Source: Paludibacter jiangxiensis | Lineage (GTDB): Bacteria > Bacteroidota > Bacteroidia > Bacteroidales > Paludibacteraceae | Direction of reading: 5' to 3' | Assembly: GCA_945897785.1 (NCBI GenBank) | Contig: CAMDGD010000005.1 | Coordinates: forward strand, 1 to 64,000 | DNA: 64,000 bases | Part shown: in pieces, positions 51,009 to 60,962 of the stretch | Position numbering within the stretch: position 1 is the stretch's first letter | How the letters are laid out: each line of letters opens with the position of its first letter | Position numbers and translations under genes: made by a program | The notes under the pieces: model-generated | Databases searched by the model: none | What the model saw: only the letters and a program-made list of their open reading frames with translations | Told to the model about the DNA's origin: nothing

Positions 51009-51785
51009 CTATTTTCCAGTCAATTCTTTGTAAAGCAACCGTTCAAGTTGTTCTTCGGATACATTGACAATTAAATCTCCGTTTTGAGCAATTGCAATTC
51101 TTCCCGTTTCTTCTGAAAGAATAATGGCTGTAGCGTCTGTTTTTTCTGTAATTCCTAAAGCAGCTCTATGTCTTAATCCCAATCGTTTTGATATGGTTTG
51201 GTTTTGCGATACCGGTAAAATACAACCTACTGCCATAATTTGTTTGTTTGCTATTATCATTGCTCCATCATGCAGTGGACTGTTTTTAAAGAAAAGGTTC
51301 TCAATTAATCGGTAGTTTATAGTTGCATTTACTTGCTCGCCAGAATGTAATAAATAACTTAGATCTGTGTTTTTTTCAATTACAATTAATGCACCGCATT
51401 TATTTCTTGACATATTCCTACAAGCAACTACAATTTGCATGATAGTAAGTTCTTCAATCTCATTTTTACCTCCCGCCGGTTTTGATAACCATTGCAATAT
51501 GGACCAATTTCTCTTTCTGCCTATTAATGAAAAAAATCGCCGTATCTCACTCTGAAATAATATGATTAAGGCAATAGCTCCAACGCTCATTATTTTATCA
51601 AGAATAGCTCCCAATAATTCCATTTTCAACACATAAAAAACCACAAACCAACAAGCTATAAATGCCATTATACCCAAAAAGATATTTACGGCATTTGTTC
51701 CTCTTAATAAACGGAAAGTTTGGAACATTAGAAATGCAACCAACAATATGTCTATAATGTCTTTTATGTTAAAATCTAAGCCCAT
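51009..51785 (-). CDS. cdaA: Diadenylate cyclase (CdaA/DisA_N family)
   Basis: TM N-terminus; HSGEQVNATINYRLIENLFFKNSPLHDGAMIIANKQIMAVGCILPVSQNQTISKRLGLRHRAALGITEKTDATAIILSEETGRIAIAQNG (DGA and RHR motifs). Confidence 0.95.
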   Translation of the reverse strand: MGLDFNIKDIIDILLVAFLMFQTFRLLRGTNAVNIFLGIMAFIACWFVVFYVLKMELLGAILDKIMSVGAIALIILFQSEIRRFFSLIGRKRNWSILQWLSKPAGGKNEIEELTIMQIVVACRNMSRNKCGALIVIEKNTDLSYLLHSGEQVNATINYRLIENLFFKNSPLHDGAMIIANKQIMAVGCILPVSQNQTISKRLGLRHRAALGITEKTDATAIILSEETGRIAIAQNGDLIVNVSEEQLERLLYKELTGK

Positions 51786-52648
51786 TAAATATGTAATTTG
51801 TTGAAAATTGCACTTGTTTCTTTTGCTTCTTTTACATCATGCACCCGAATTATTTTTGCCCCACCTTGTAGTGCGAAAAAATTGGCTACACTTGTGCCGT
51901 TTAAAGACTCTTCCGGAGTTGTATTAAATGTTTTGTAAAACATAGACTTACGAGATAAGCCAACCATTATCGGGCAATCAAAGGTTCGAAGATAAGCAAT
52001 TTTTTTTAATAGCTCGAAGTTTTGGTCTATAGTCTTTGCAAATCCAAAGCCTGGATCAATAATTATGTCATTAAGCCCCATGCTACGCAATTCCGCTATC
52101 TTTTCCGAAAAAAAATATAGGAGTTCTGCAATAAAATTAGTGTAGTTAGTTTTAAGGTGCATGCTTGTTAAATCTCCTTTTGTGTGACTTAATACATAGG
52201 GAACTTGCCATTTTATTACCGTTTTTAGTAAGTCGTGATCAAATGTCCCCCCTGAAATGTCATTTATTATAGCTATACGGTAGTTTTTAACTACAATATC
52301 AACAACTTTGGCACGAAATGTGTCACACGAGAATGTTAGTTTTGGAAATTCTTTTGTTAGTATATCTAACGCTGTTGAAATTCGGTCAATTTCTTCATTC
52401 TCGGAGGCGTATTTTTTTGCGTTTGGTCGTGTAGAAACAGCACCAATATCAATAATATCGACTCCTTGTTGTATAAATTGAGCTGTTTTTTTTAGTAAAA
52501 TATCTTTTACAATAGCACGGCTATCGGCATAAAATGAATCCGGTGTGATATTTAGAACCCCCATTATTAAGGGTTTTTCATAAGATAAGAGTTTCCCGTT
52601 ACAGTTGATTTTTTTCAATTTTATTAGAAATAATAAAAAATACAGCAT
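51785..52648 (-). CDS. folP: Dihydropteroate synthase
   Basis: IMGVLNITPDSFYADSRA; DIIDIGAVSTRPNA; IINDISGG; IIIDPGFGFAKTIDQNFELL; VGLSRKSM. True start may be internal. Confidence 0.95.
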   Translation of the reverse strand: MLYFLLFLIKLKKINCNGKLLSYEKPLIMGVLNITPDSFYADSRAIVKDILLKKTAQFIQQGVDIIDIGAVSTRPNAKKYASENEEIDRISTALDILTKEFPKLTFSCDTFRAKVVDIVVKNYRIAIINDISGGTFDHDLLKTVIKWQVPYVLSHTKGDLTSMHLKTNYTNFIAELLYFFSEKIAELRSMGLNDIIIDPGFGFAKTIDQNFELLKKIAYLRTFDCPIMVGLSRKSMFYKTFNTTPEESLNGTSVANFFALQGGAKIIRVHDVKEAKETSAIFNKLHI

Positions 52649-52781
52649 AAATTTTTTACAAAAATATAAAATTATATACCTTTACCGCTTTAAAAAACAC
52701 AGAAAAGACAATAAATATTTTAATAAACCAATAATTGATAAATTAAGTTATATTTGTAACGAATTAATCACCCCTTTAGCT

Positions 52782-54326
52782 ATGAAACTTAACATTATTT
52801 TTAAAACAGTCCTTTTTTTATCAGCACTACTACTTGTATCGTGCATGAAAAAAGAAGCTTCAAGTGTTACCGGATGGGCTTATAATGACAGAAAAACCGG
52901 CGGTTTTGAAGTAAATAATAACTATTATCAACAAACGCCTCCAGGAATGGTGTTCGTTGAAGGTGGTACATTTACCATGGGTCGTACTCAAGAGGATATT
53001 CCAGGCGATTGGGATAATATTCCTCGTCGTGTTACTGTAAGCTCCTTCTTTATGGATCAAACAGAGATTAGTAATCTACACTGGAATGAGTACTTACATT
53101 GGATGAAATTAATCATGCATAACTCGCCTGATTTAATCAGAAAAGCAACACCTGATACATTGGTTTGGCGGACAGAATTAGCTTACAACGAACCGTATGT
53201 TGAGTATTATTTCTCTCATGTGGCTTATAACAACTATCCTGTGGTTGGCGTAAGTTGGGAGCAAGCGGCTGATTATTGTGTATGGAGAACTGACCGTGCC
53301 AATGAATTAGTAATGGTATCTAATGGTTTAATTACTATGCCCGATTTTGAAAGCGTAAAAGATAATGAGGACGCCGAAGAAATTAAAAATAATGTTGTTT
53401 TAAATACACGCAAATATTTGTTAAGTTCCGAGTTTCAACCTGAAACAGGAAAGCGCCCAATGGAAAACCTTTGGGGTGAAGAAAGAAAAACAAATATGTC
53501 AGACGGTTTATTATTCCCAGATTTTCGTTTGCCAACAGAAGCAGAATGGGAATATGCTGCTTACGGTGTAATTGCTCGTGATGGCGAAGAAAACTCTGGC
53601 GAGAAAAAACAATTCCCATGGCCAGGTCATCAAATGCGTAATCCATCTAAAGATTTTCGTGGACAAATGCAAGCAAACTTTGTTCGTGGTAGAGGTGATA
53701 TGATGGGTATGGGTGGTAAGTTGAATGATGGTGCAACTCTTACTAATACAGTAACTGCATACTGGCCAAATGAATTTGGGTTATATAATATGGCCGGAAA
53801 TGTTAACGAGTGGGTTATGGATGTTTATCGTCCGCTTTCTAGTGAACAAGTTGAAGAATATAACTCTTTCCGTGGTAATGAGTATAAAGCTCCTGTGTTT
53901 AATGAAAACACACAAGAAGGTAAAAAAGTAATGGTTCCAGTTATTGATAGTTTAGGTAGAGTAAAATATGTAATTCCTGTAGAAAAATCAGATTCAACTA
54001 TGGGAGATTATATTAAATACGATGTAAGAAACTATGGTGATGGTGACAACCGTTCAGGTAAAAGTCCGGATGCATGGAAAACCCCAATGGATCCTGATAT
54101 GGCTACCAAATTATTATACGATCCAGATGTTACTGCTGATGGTCTTTTATCAAGAAAATTAACAAACAAAACTCGTGTATATAAAGGGGGGTCTTGGAGA
54201 GATAGAGTTTATTGGTTAAATCCTTCTACTCGCAGATATTTAGAACAAGATAAGTCAACCAATGATATCGGGTTCCGATGCGCCATGAGCAAATTAGGTG
54301 GAGCTGAAGACGAAAGAAGAAAATAA
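52782..54326 (+). CDS. gldJ: Gliding motility lipoprotein GldJ-like (FGE-sulfatase domain)
   Basis: Lipobox LLLVSCMKKE; VTGWAYNDRKTGGFEVNNNYYQQTPPGMVFVEGGTFTMGRTQEDIPGDWDNIPRRVTVSSFFMDQTEISN; YKGGSWRDRVYWLNPSTRRYLEQDKSTNDIGFRCAMS. Start moved to 52782. Confidence 0.88.
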   Translation: MKLNIIFKTVLFLSALLLVSCMKKEASSVTGWAYNDRKTGGFEVNNNYYQQTPPGMVFVEGGTFTMGRTQEDIPGDWDNIPRRVTVSSFFMDQTEISNLHWNEYLHWMKLIMHNSPDLIRKATPDTLVWRTELAYNEPYVEYYFSHVAYNNYPVVGVSWEQAADYCVWRTDRANELVMVSNGLITMPDFESVKDNEDAEEIKNNVVLNTRKYLLSSEFQPETGKRPMENLWGEERKTNMSDGLLFPDFRLPTEAEWEYAAYGVIARDGEENSGEKKQFPWPGHQMRNPSKDFRGQMQANFVRGRGDMMGMGGKLNDGATLTNTVTAYWPNEFGLYNMAGNVNEWVMDVYRPLSSEQVEEYNSFRGNEYKAPVFNENTQEGKKVMVPVIDSLGRVKYVIPVEKSDSTMGDYIKYDVRNYGDGDNRSGKSPDAWKTPMDPDMATKLLYDPDVTADGLLSRKLTNKTRVYKGGSWRDRVYWLNPSTRRYLEQDKSTNDIGFRCAMSKLGGAEDERRK

Positions 54327-54345
54327 TTAATTATAGTAATACTTT

Positions 54346-54378
54346 AAAACACTTGTCAATTGACAAGTGTTTTTTTTG
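54346..54378 (+). terminator. Rho-independent terminator
   Basis: aaaacacttgtcaattgacaagtgtttttttt. Confidence 0.85.
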
Positions 54379-54447
54379 TTGTTTTTACTATTGATTAAGC
54401 ACTTAAAAGCTAATTTTGCATTTTATATTATGATATTTGATTAAGTT

Positions 54448-55857
54448 ATGGAAAAAATCAGTAGAAAAAAAATTGTTGATATTCTGAAATACAGTTCAGA
54501 AGTTGGTGTTAAAATTAATGTTAAGGGTTGGGTGCGCTCAAAAAGAGGAAATAAAAATATCAATTTTATTGCACTTAACGATGGATCCTCCATTTTGAAT
54601 ATTCAGCTTGTAGTTGAAGTGGAAAAGTTTAGTGAATCTTTATTGAAGTCCATTACAACAGGGGCTTGTATTAGTGCTATCGGTGAACTTGTGGCTTCGC
54701 AAGGTCAAGGGCAATCGTTAGAAATTCATGTGGATGAAATTCAGGTTTACGGTGAAGCAGACCCTTTAACTTACCCTCTGCAAAAAAAAGGTCATTCGTT
54801 AGAATTTTTACGGGAAATTGCTCATTTAAGACCTAGAACTAATACTTTTAGTGCAGTATTGCGTATTAGGCATGCTATGGCCTATGCTATTCATAAATAT
54901 TTTAATGATAATGGTTTTTTTTATATGCATACCCCAATTATTACGGGTTCTGATTGTGAAGGTGCCGGTCAAATGTTTCAGGTTACTACACTCGATTTAA
55001 CTAATATTTCTAAAGACAAACTAGGGGAAGTAATTTATGATGATGATTTTTTTGGTAAACCTACCAGTTTAACTGTTTCCGGACAATTAGAAGGGGAATT
55101 AGGAGCCTTAGCATTGGGTGCTATTTATACATTCGGGCCAACTTTTAGGGCAGAAAACTCCAATACGCCAAGGCATTTAGCCGAGTTTTGGATGATTGAA
55201 CCTGAAGTTGCTTTTAATGAAATTCAGGAAAATATGGATTTGGCAGAGGATTTCTTAAAGTATCTTACCCAATACGCCCTTGATAATTGTAGCGATGATA
55301 TAGCTTTTTTGAATGAAATGTGGGATAAAGAGTTAATTAGTCGATTGCATTTTGTTGCTAATAACAAATTTGTTCGCCTATCATATACCGATGGTGTAGC
55401 TATTTTAGAAGACGCAGTGAGAAATGGACATAAGTTTGAATTTCCTGTATGTTGGGGTACAGATTTGCAATCAGAACACGAACGCTATTTGGTAGAGACT
55501 CATTTTAATTGTCCTGTAATTTTAACTGATTATCCTAAAGAGATTAAGGCTTTTTATATGAAACTTAATGAAGATAATAAAACGGTTAGAGCTATGGATG
55601 TATTATTTCCAAAAATCGGAGAAATTATTGGAGGTTCCCAACGGGAAGATGACTATGAAAAGTTAAAAGGTAGAATAGAAGACATGGATATTCCAATAAA
55701 AGATATGTGGTGGTATTTAGATACCCGTAGGTTTGGTTCGGCTCCTCATTCTGGTTTTGGACTTGGATTTGAACGATTACTCCTTTTTGTAACTGGGATG
55801 TCTAATATTAGAGATGTAATTCCTTTTGCACGAACACCTAAGAATGCTGCTTTTTAG
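54448..55857 (+). CDS. asnS: Asparaginyl-tRNA synthetase
   Basis: [111 protein letters not shown]. Confidence 0.97.
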   Translation: MEKISRKKIVDILKYSSEVGVKINVKGWVRSKRGNKNINFIALNDGSSILNIQLVVEVEKFSESLLKSITTGACISAIGELVASQGQGQSLEIHVDEIQVYGEADPLTYPLQKKGHSLEFLREIAHLRPRTNTFSAVLRIRHAMAYAIHKYFNDNGFFYMHTPIITGSDCEGAGQMFQVTTLDLTNISKDKLGEVIYDDDFFGKPTSLTVSGQLEGELGALALGAIYTFGPTFRAENSNTPRHLAEFWMIEPEVAFNEIQENMDLAEDFLKYLTQYALDNCSDDIAFLNEMWDKELISRLHFVANNKFVRLSYTDGVAILEDAVRNGHKFEFPVCWGTDLQSEHERYLVETHFNCPVILTDYPKEIKAFYMKLNEDNKTVRAMDVLFPKIGEIIGGSQREDDYEKLKGRIEDMDIPIKDMWWYLDTRRFGSAPHSGFGLGFERLLLFVTGMSNIRDVIPFARTPKNAAF

Positions 55858-55863
55858 CTATTT

Positions 55864-55892
55864 AACCACACAATTTTGTGTGGTTTTATTTT
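55864..55892 (+). terminator. Rho-independent terminator
   Basis: aaccacacaa-ttttgtgtggttttattttt after asnS. Confidence 0.75.
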
Positions 55893-55963
55893 TGCTTAAA
55901 AATGCATATTTATACACAAAATTCATTTCAAATGTTATAAAAGTGAAAAATTATACAGCATCA

Positions 55964-55994
55964 TTTGTCTAAACAGCTATTTTTATTACTTTTG
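55964..55994 (+). promoter_or_regulatory. Bacteroidota-type promoter upstream of korA
   Basis: TTTG (55964-55967), 19-nt spacer, TACTTTTG (55987-55994) = TTTG-N19-TAnnTTTG. Confidence 0.8.
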
Positions 55995-56028
55995 TGTCGC
56001 AAAAAAAGATTATTGAAAAATTATATAT

Positions 56029-57885
56029 ATGTCTGATAAAATGAATTTTATTGAAAAAGAACATGTAGTTATTCGTTTCTCAGGAGACTCCGGTGATGGA
56101 ATGCAGTTAACCGGAACTCTTTTTTCGAATATTTCTGCTATTTTAGGAAATGAAATTTCTACATTTCCTGATTATCCTTCAGAGATTAGAGCTCCACAGG
56201 GCACTTTGGGTGGAGTTTCTGGTTTTCAGGTGCACTTAGGCTCAAGTAGAGTATATACTCCAGGTGATGAAGCTGATATTTTTGTAGTAATGAATCCAGC
56301 AGCCCTTAAAGTAAATGTAAAGGGAATAAAGAAAAATGGCATCATTATTTTTGATATAGATTCTTTTGATGATAAGCATCTTGAGAAAGCAGGCTTTACT
56401 ACGGATAATCCATTTGAAGAATTAAAATTGTCGGAGACTATCCAATTAATTCCTGTAAAATTATCTTCTTTAACAAAGGAAAGTTTAAAAGAGTTTGATT
56501 TTGATTTTAAAACAATGGCGCGAAGTAAAAATATGTTTGCTTTAGGGTTAATTTGTTTTTTATTTAATCGTTCTATTGATCATGCTACCCACTTTTTAGA
56601 AACTAAGTTTAAAAAGAAACCGGATATACTAAAAGCTAACACTAAGGTTTTAGTTGATGGGTTTAATTACGGACAGAATATTGATGCTTCAATTTCAATT
56701 TTTCAAGTAAATAAATCGCAGTGCATTAAACCAGGAACTTACACAAGTATAAGCGGAAATAAGGCTGCTGCTTGGGGTTTAATAGCCGCATCCCAAAAAA
56801 CCGGATTACAATTGTTTTTGGGTAGTTATCCTATAACCCCAGCAACAGATATTTTGCAAGAATTATCTGAACGCAAAGATTTGGGGGTAATAACAGTGCA
56901 GTGTGAAGATGAGATTGCTGGCATTACTACTGCAATTGGAGCCTCATTTGCCGGAAATCTTGCTGCAACAAATACCTCTGGTCCAGGCTTAGCCCTTAAG
57001 TCTGAAGCTATAGGATTAGCTGTAATGGCTGAGTTGCCTTTGGTGATAATAAATGTTATGCGAAGTGGACCTTCAACGGGAATGCCTACCAAAACAGAGC
57101 AAACTGATTTACTGCAAGCTTTGTACGGTAGAAATGGAGAGAGTCCTGTTGTAGTGTTGGCTGCTAGCACACCTGATAATTGTTTTCATTATGCATACAT
57201 GGCTAGTAAAATTGCATTAGAATATATGACTCCCGTAATTCTATTGACCGATGCTTTTATTGGAAATGGTTCTTCGTTATGGAAACTACCTAAGCTTAGT
57301 GAATTGCCTGAAATTTCTATTCCTTTTGTAAGTGCTGAAATGAAAGGGAAAATAAAAGTTACTTCAAGAAACGATGGAAATATGGTTCGTTATTGGGCAA
57401 TTCCGGGTATGGAAGGTTTTGCTCATCGTAATGGAGGGTTGGAAAAAGACTATGATAAAGGAGCTATTTCTACCGACCCTGCAAACCATCAAAAAATGGT
57501 AACCGCACGGCAAACAAAAGTCAACAATGTTTCTGAGCTCATTCCAGAGCTTGTTGTTGAAGGAAGCAAGGATGCGTCCTTGTTGGTTATTGGCTGGGGA
57601 GGAACACATGGACATATTATCTCAGCAATAAATTCGTTAAAAAAGGAGGGTGAAAAAGTAGCTCTGGCTCATTTTAATTATATTAACCCGCTTCCTAAGA
57701 ATACAGTAGAAATAATTAAGCAATATAAGAAGGTAGTTGTTTGTGAGTTGAATAGTGGTCAGTTTGCAACTTTCTTGCGTTCAAAAGTAGAAGGAGTTGC
57801 TTTTTGTCAATATAATAAAGTAGAAGGGCAGCCTTTTACTGTGTTGGAATTAAAAGAGTGTTTTAAAAAGTATTTGGAGGAATAG
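56029..57885 (+). CDS. korA: 2-oxoacid:ferredoxin oxidoreductase, fused gamma/alpha subunit
   Basis: VIRFSGDSGDGMQLTGTLFSNISAILG; TFPDYPSEIRAPQGTLGGVSGFQVH; LGSYPITPATDILQELS; GPSTGMPTKTEQTDL. Confidence 0.95.
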   Translation: MSDKMNFIEKEHVVIRFSGDSGDGMQLTGTLFSNISAILGNEISTFPDYPSEIRAPQGTLGGVSGFQVHLGSSRVYTPGDEADIFVVMNPAALKVNVKGIKKNGIIIFDIDSFDDKHLEKAGFTTDNPFEELKLSETIQLIPVKLSSLTKESLKEFDFDFKTMARSKNMFALGLICFLFNRSIDHATHFLETKFKKKPDILKANTKVLVDGFNYGQNIDASISIFQVNKSQCIKPGTYTSISGNKAAAWGLIAASQKTGLQLFLGSYPITPATDILQELSERKDLGVITVQCEDEIAGITTAIGASFAGNLAATNTSGPGLALKSEAIGLAVMAELPLVIINVMRSGPSTGMPTKTEQTDLLQALYGRNGESPVVVLAASTPDNCFHYAYMASKIALEYMTPVILLTDAFIGNGSSLWKLPKLSELPEISIPFVSAEMKGKIKVTSRNDGNMVRYWAIPGMEGFAHRNGGLEKDYDKGAISTDPANHQKMVTARQTKVNNVSELIPELVVEGSKDASLLVIGWGGTHGHIISAINSLKKEGEKVALAHFNYINPLPKNTVEIIKQYKKVVVCELNSGQFATFLRSKVEGVAFCQYNKVEGQPFTVLELKECFKKYLEE

Positions 57886-57887
57886 TT

Positions 57888-58892
57888 ATGTTATTATATA
57901 CCGCAAAAGATTTTAAGAGTGATCAATATGTTAGGTGGTGTCCAGGATGCGGGGATCACGGAGCAATAGGTTCTTTGCAAAAAGCTATGGCCGAAATTGG
58001 TGTTGACCCTAATCAAATAGCTGTCATTTCAGGAATTGGATGTTCATCTAGGTTGCCGTATTATATGAATACTTACGGTTTCCACACCATTCACGGTAGA
58101 GGTGCAGCAATTGCAACCGGTGTAAAAGTGGCAAACCCCGATTTGATGGTTTGGCAAATAACAGGCGATGGTGATTGTTTAGCGATTGGGGGAAATCATT
58201 TTATTCATAGTGTTAGAAGAAATGTTGATATCAATGTGTTGCTATTTAATAATGAGATATATGGTTTAACAAAAGGGCAGTATTCTCCTACAACAAAAAA
58301 AGGTTTTGCAACAAAGACATCACCTTTTGGTACAGTAGAAAGACCTTTCCGTCCTGCAGAGTTGACTATTGGTTCTAGAGGAACTTTTTTTGCTAGAGCC
58401 TTGGATGTAGATATCAGAACATCTGTAGATGTAATGATAGCTGCAGCAAAGCATAAGGGTACCTCGGTTGTGGAGATGTTGGTTAATTGCATTATTTTTA
58501 ACGATGGCGCACACGGTTGGCTTGCCTCTAAAGAGCATAGAGAAGATAGAATGATTGTATTGAAACACGGTGAACCTATGATTTTTGGCAAAGAAAAGAA
58601 TAAGGGACTTGTTATGGATGGGTTTACTTTAAAAGTTGTTACTATTGGCGAAAACGGGATTAGTAAAGAGGATGTTTTGATTCATGATTGTACTTGTCAT
58701 GACTCAACCATTCATCAAAAACTAGCATTAATGGAAGGTCCTGATTTTCCAATTGCAATGGGCGTTATTCGCTCTGTAGATGAAGAATCATATGATGAAG
58801 CAGTTTATAATCAAGTGGCTCAAATACAGAAGGTAACAAAGGTAAAAACTTTTGAAGATTTGCTTGCTACTTTAGATACTTGGGAAATGTAA
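57888..58892 (+). CDS. korB: 2-oxoacid:ferredoxin oxidoreductase, beta subunit
   Basis: VRWCPGCGDHGAIGSLQKAM; ISGIGCSSRLPYYMNTYGFHTIHGRGAAIATGVKVANPDLMVWQITGDGDCLAIGGNHFIH. Confidence 0.96.
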   Translation: MLLYTAKDFKSDQYVRWCPGCGDHGAIGSLQKAMAEIGVDPNQIAVISGIGCSSRLPYYMNTYGFHTIHGRGAAIATGVKVANPDLMVWQITGDGDCLAIGGNHFIHSVRRNVDINVLLFNNEIYGLTKGQYSPTTKKGFATKTSPFGTVERPFRPAELTIGSRGTFFARALDVDIRTSVDVMIAAAKHKGTSVVEMLVNCIIFNDGAHGWLASKEHREDRMIVLKHGEPMIFGKEKNKGLVMDGFTLKVVTIGENGISKEDVLIHDCTCHDSTIHQKLALMEGPDFPIAMGVIRSVDEESYDEAVYNQVAQIQKVTKVKTFEDLLATLDTWEM

Positions 58893-58911
58893 CCCTATCA
58901 AAAATGTATTA

Positions 58912-58948
58912 TTAAGCCTAATAAAGAAAATTTTTATTAGGCTTTTTT
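58912..58948 (+). terminator. Rho-independent terminator
   Basis: aagcctaataaa-gaaaattt-ttattaggcttttttt. Confidence 0.8.
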
Positions 58949-58989
58949 TCTTTTTAGTATATTGTAGAAAATTTAAACAAATTGAAAAT

Positions 58990-59457
58990 ATGGCGACAGA
59001 AATTGAAAGAAAATTTTTAGTTACTTCTGATGAATATAGGCAATTGGCAAGCCCAATTTATTACAAGCAAGGGTATCTGTTAAACGAGCCTGAATTTATA
59101 AAGCGAGTGCGTGTTGCAGGAGAAAAAGCGTATGTTACGGTTAAAAGTAAAAATATTGGGATTACTCGTTCTGAATTTGAACAAGAAACACCTATAGAAG
59201 AAGCTATTGAGATGCTTGAAAAGATAGATGATGCTAAAATAATTGAAAAATACCGTTATAAAATAGAATACGCAGGAAAAGTATGGGAAGTGGATGAATT
59301 TCTGGGCGCAAACAAAGGTTTAGTTGTTGCCGAAATTGAACTTAATTCAGAAAGTGAATCTTTTGAAAAACCTAATTGGATTGGGGTGGAAGTTAGTGAA
59401 GATAGTAGATACTATAACTCAAATTTATGTTGCCATCCATTTAATGAGTGGAAATAA
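58990..59457 (+). CDS. CYTH-domain protein
   Basis: MATEIERKFLV; QGYLL; KRVRVAGEKAYVTVKSK; EKYRYKIEYAGKVWEVDEFLGANKGLVVAEIEL. Confidence 0.93.
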   Translation: MATEIERKFLVTSDEYRQLASPIYYKQGYLLNEPEFIKRVRVAGEKAYVTVKSKNIGITRSEFEQETPIEEAIEMLEKIDDAKIIEKYRYKIEYAGKVWEVDEFLGANKGLVVAEIELNSESESFEKPNWIGVEVSEDSRYYNSNLCCHPFNEWK

Positions 59458-59480
59458 GAGTCTGTTATTCAGATTTATAG

Positions 59481-59552
59481 TAGTCTCGCCGGGAATCGAA
59501 CCCGGATCTAAAGTTTAGGAAACTTTTGTTCTATCCATTGAACTACAAGACC
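59481..59552 (-). tRNA. tRNA-Arg (anticodon CCT)
   Basis: Minus strand GGTCTTGTAGTTCAATGGATAGAACAAAAGTTTCCTAAACTTTAGATCCGGGTTCGATTCCCGGCGAGACTA. Confidence 0.93.
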
Positions 59553-59603
59553 AGCTTTATAGGTGCAAAAGTACTTTATTTGTATTATCTTGCCAAATAA
59601 ACT

Positions 59604-60326
59604 TTAGTTGAATAATTGAATCATAACAGCTAATGATTTAATTTCAGCATAATGGCTTACATGTATTTTATAATATTCATTTAAGCTCTTTAATAAACTG
59701 TACTTTTCTTTTTTTGAGAAAACATGTTGACTCATGTTGTTGAAGTTGAGTGTAAGTAATATGGTTAAAAGCTTGCTTTCAGATAGATTTAAGCAAGGAT
59801 AAATAGCCTGATTCTCTATGAAAACACCATTGTATAGATCAAAGTATTTGTTTTCTACTATAGTTTCTTGCGCAGGGAAAAATCCTAAGTATTTACTCAA
59901 TTGAAGCATAAAAACTAAATGAAAATTACCAATGCTTTTTGTGGTACTGTCTAAAAAAAATATTGCATCTGATAAAAAACTATATAGATATTCATCTGTA
60001 AGTGGTTCTTTTAAAGTTCTATACAATAATTCAGACATAAATAATGCTAACGCATTTTTCCCTGGATCAAAGGGTATTGACTGAAAAGGAATAACTATAC
60101 GACTTTCTTTAATTTTTTGGATATTTTTTTTGGGGTTATATTCAGTTTCTATCTCTAAGACTGATAAAGGTTGATAAAGAGCCGATCGTAAAACGGTTTT
60201 TTTGCTATTTTTTCCGTGTATTATATAACCCATCCGCCCGTGTTTTTCGGTATATGTGTGAATAATCACACTATTTTCCGAATACTTGGTGGAATAAATA
60301 ACGATGGCTTTGGTTTTGATTATCAT
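59604..60326 (-). CDS. recO: DNA repair protein RecO
   Basis: MIIKTKAIVIYSTKYSENSVIIHTYTEKHGRMGYIIHGKNSKK; OB-fold N-terminus typical of RecO. Start moved to 60326. Confidence 0.9.
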   Translation of the reverse strand: MIIKTKAIVIYSTKYSENSVIIHTYTEKHGRMGYIIHGKNSKKTVLRSALYQPLSVLEIETEYNPKKNIQKIKESRIVIPFQSIPFDPGKNALALFMSELLYRTLKEPLTDEYLYSFLSDAIFFLDSTTKSIGNFHLVFMLQLSKYLGFFPAQETIVENKYFDLYNGVFIENQAIYPCLNLSESKLLTILLTLNFNNMSQHVFSKKEKYSLLKSLNEYYKIHVSHYAEIKSLAVMIQLFN

Positions 60327-60453
60327 GCTGCAAAGGTATGAAAAAACCACTGGATATATTTGACAATCAATAAGTTTATAAACCTTTAGTGCGTTATCAA
60401 TAGCAGAAATTTGTGATATGCATATAAAAATAATCTTTTTTTAGCAAAAATGT

Positions 60454-60484
60454 TTTGCAAATAAAAAAAACGGGTTTATCTTTG
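60454..60484 (+). promoter_or_regulatory. Bacteroidota-type promoter upstream of tRNA-Glu/rpsT
   Basis: TTTG (60454-60457), 19-nt spacer, TATCTTTG (60477-60484). Confidence 0.85.
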
Positions 60485-60521
60485 CGTGCTCAAATAAACG
60501 AAGGCGTTAATAATAATGCAA

Positions 60522-60593
60522 GGTCCCTTCGTCTATCGGTTAGGACATCAGGTTTTCATCCTGGAAAGAGGGGTTCGATTCCCCTAGGGACTA
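60522..60593 (+). tRNA. tRNA-Glu (anticodon TTC)
   Basis: GGTCCCTTCGTCTATCGGTTAGGACATCAGGTTTTCATCCTGGAAAGAGGGGTTCGATTCCCCTAGGGACTA. Confidence 0.96.
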
Positions 60594-60630
60594 CAAAGTA
60601 AATAAAAGAAAAAATTAATTTCATTCAAAG

Positions 60631-60885
60631 ATGGCAAATCACAAATCGTCAATCAAAAGAATCAGACAAGCTGAGAAAAGAAAATTGCACAATAGATATT
60701 ATGCAAAAACGGCGCGTAATGCTGTAAGAAAATTACGCGCAACAACCGTAAAAACAGAGGCTGCAGAGATGTTGCCAACTGTTAGTGCTATGTTAGATAA
60801 ATTAGCTAAAACAAATGTAATTCACAAGAATAAAGCTAGTAACCTAAAATCAAAGTTAACTAGATACATTAATAAGTTAGCTTAA
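60631..60885 (+). CDS. rpsT: 30S ribosomal protein S20
   Basis: [60 protein letters not shown]. Confidence 0.97.
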   Translation: MANHKSSIKRIRQAEKRKLHNRYYAKTARNAVRKLRATTVKTEAAEMLPTVSAMLDKLAKTNVIHKNKASNLKSKLTRYINKLA

Positions 60886-60900
60886 AAAATATTAATATAA

Positions 60901-60937
60901 AAAACCTCACTTTATAAGATAAAGTGAGGTTTTTTTA
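60901..60937 (+). terminator. Rho-independent terminator
   Basis: aaaacctcacttta-taaga-taaagtgaggttttttt. Confidence 0.85.
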
Positions 60938-60962
60938 CAACTAATAAAATACTATTAAGTAT

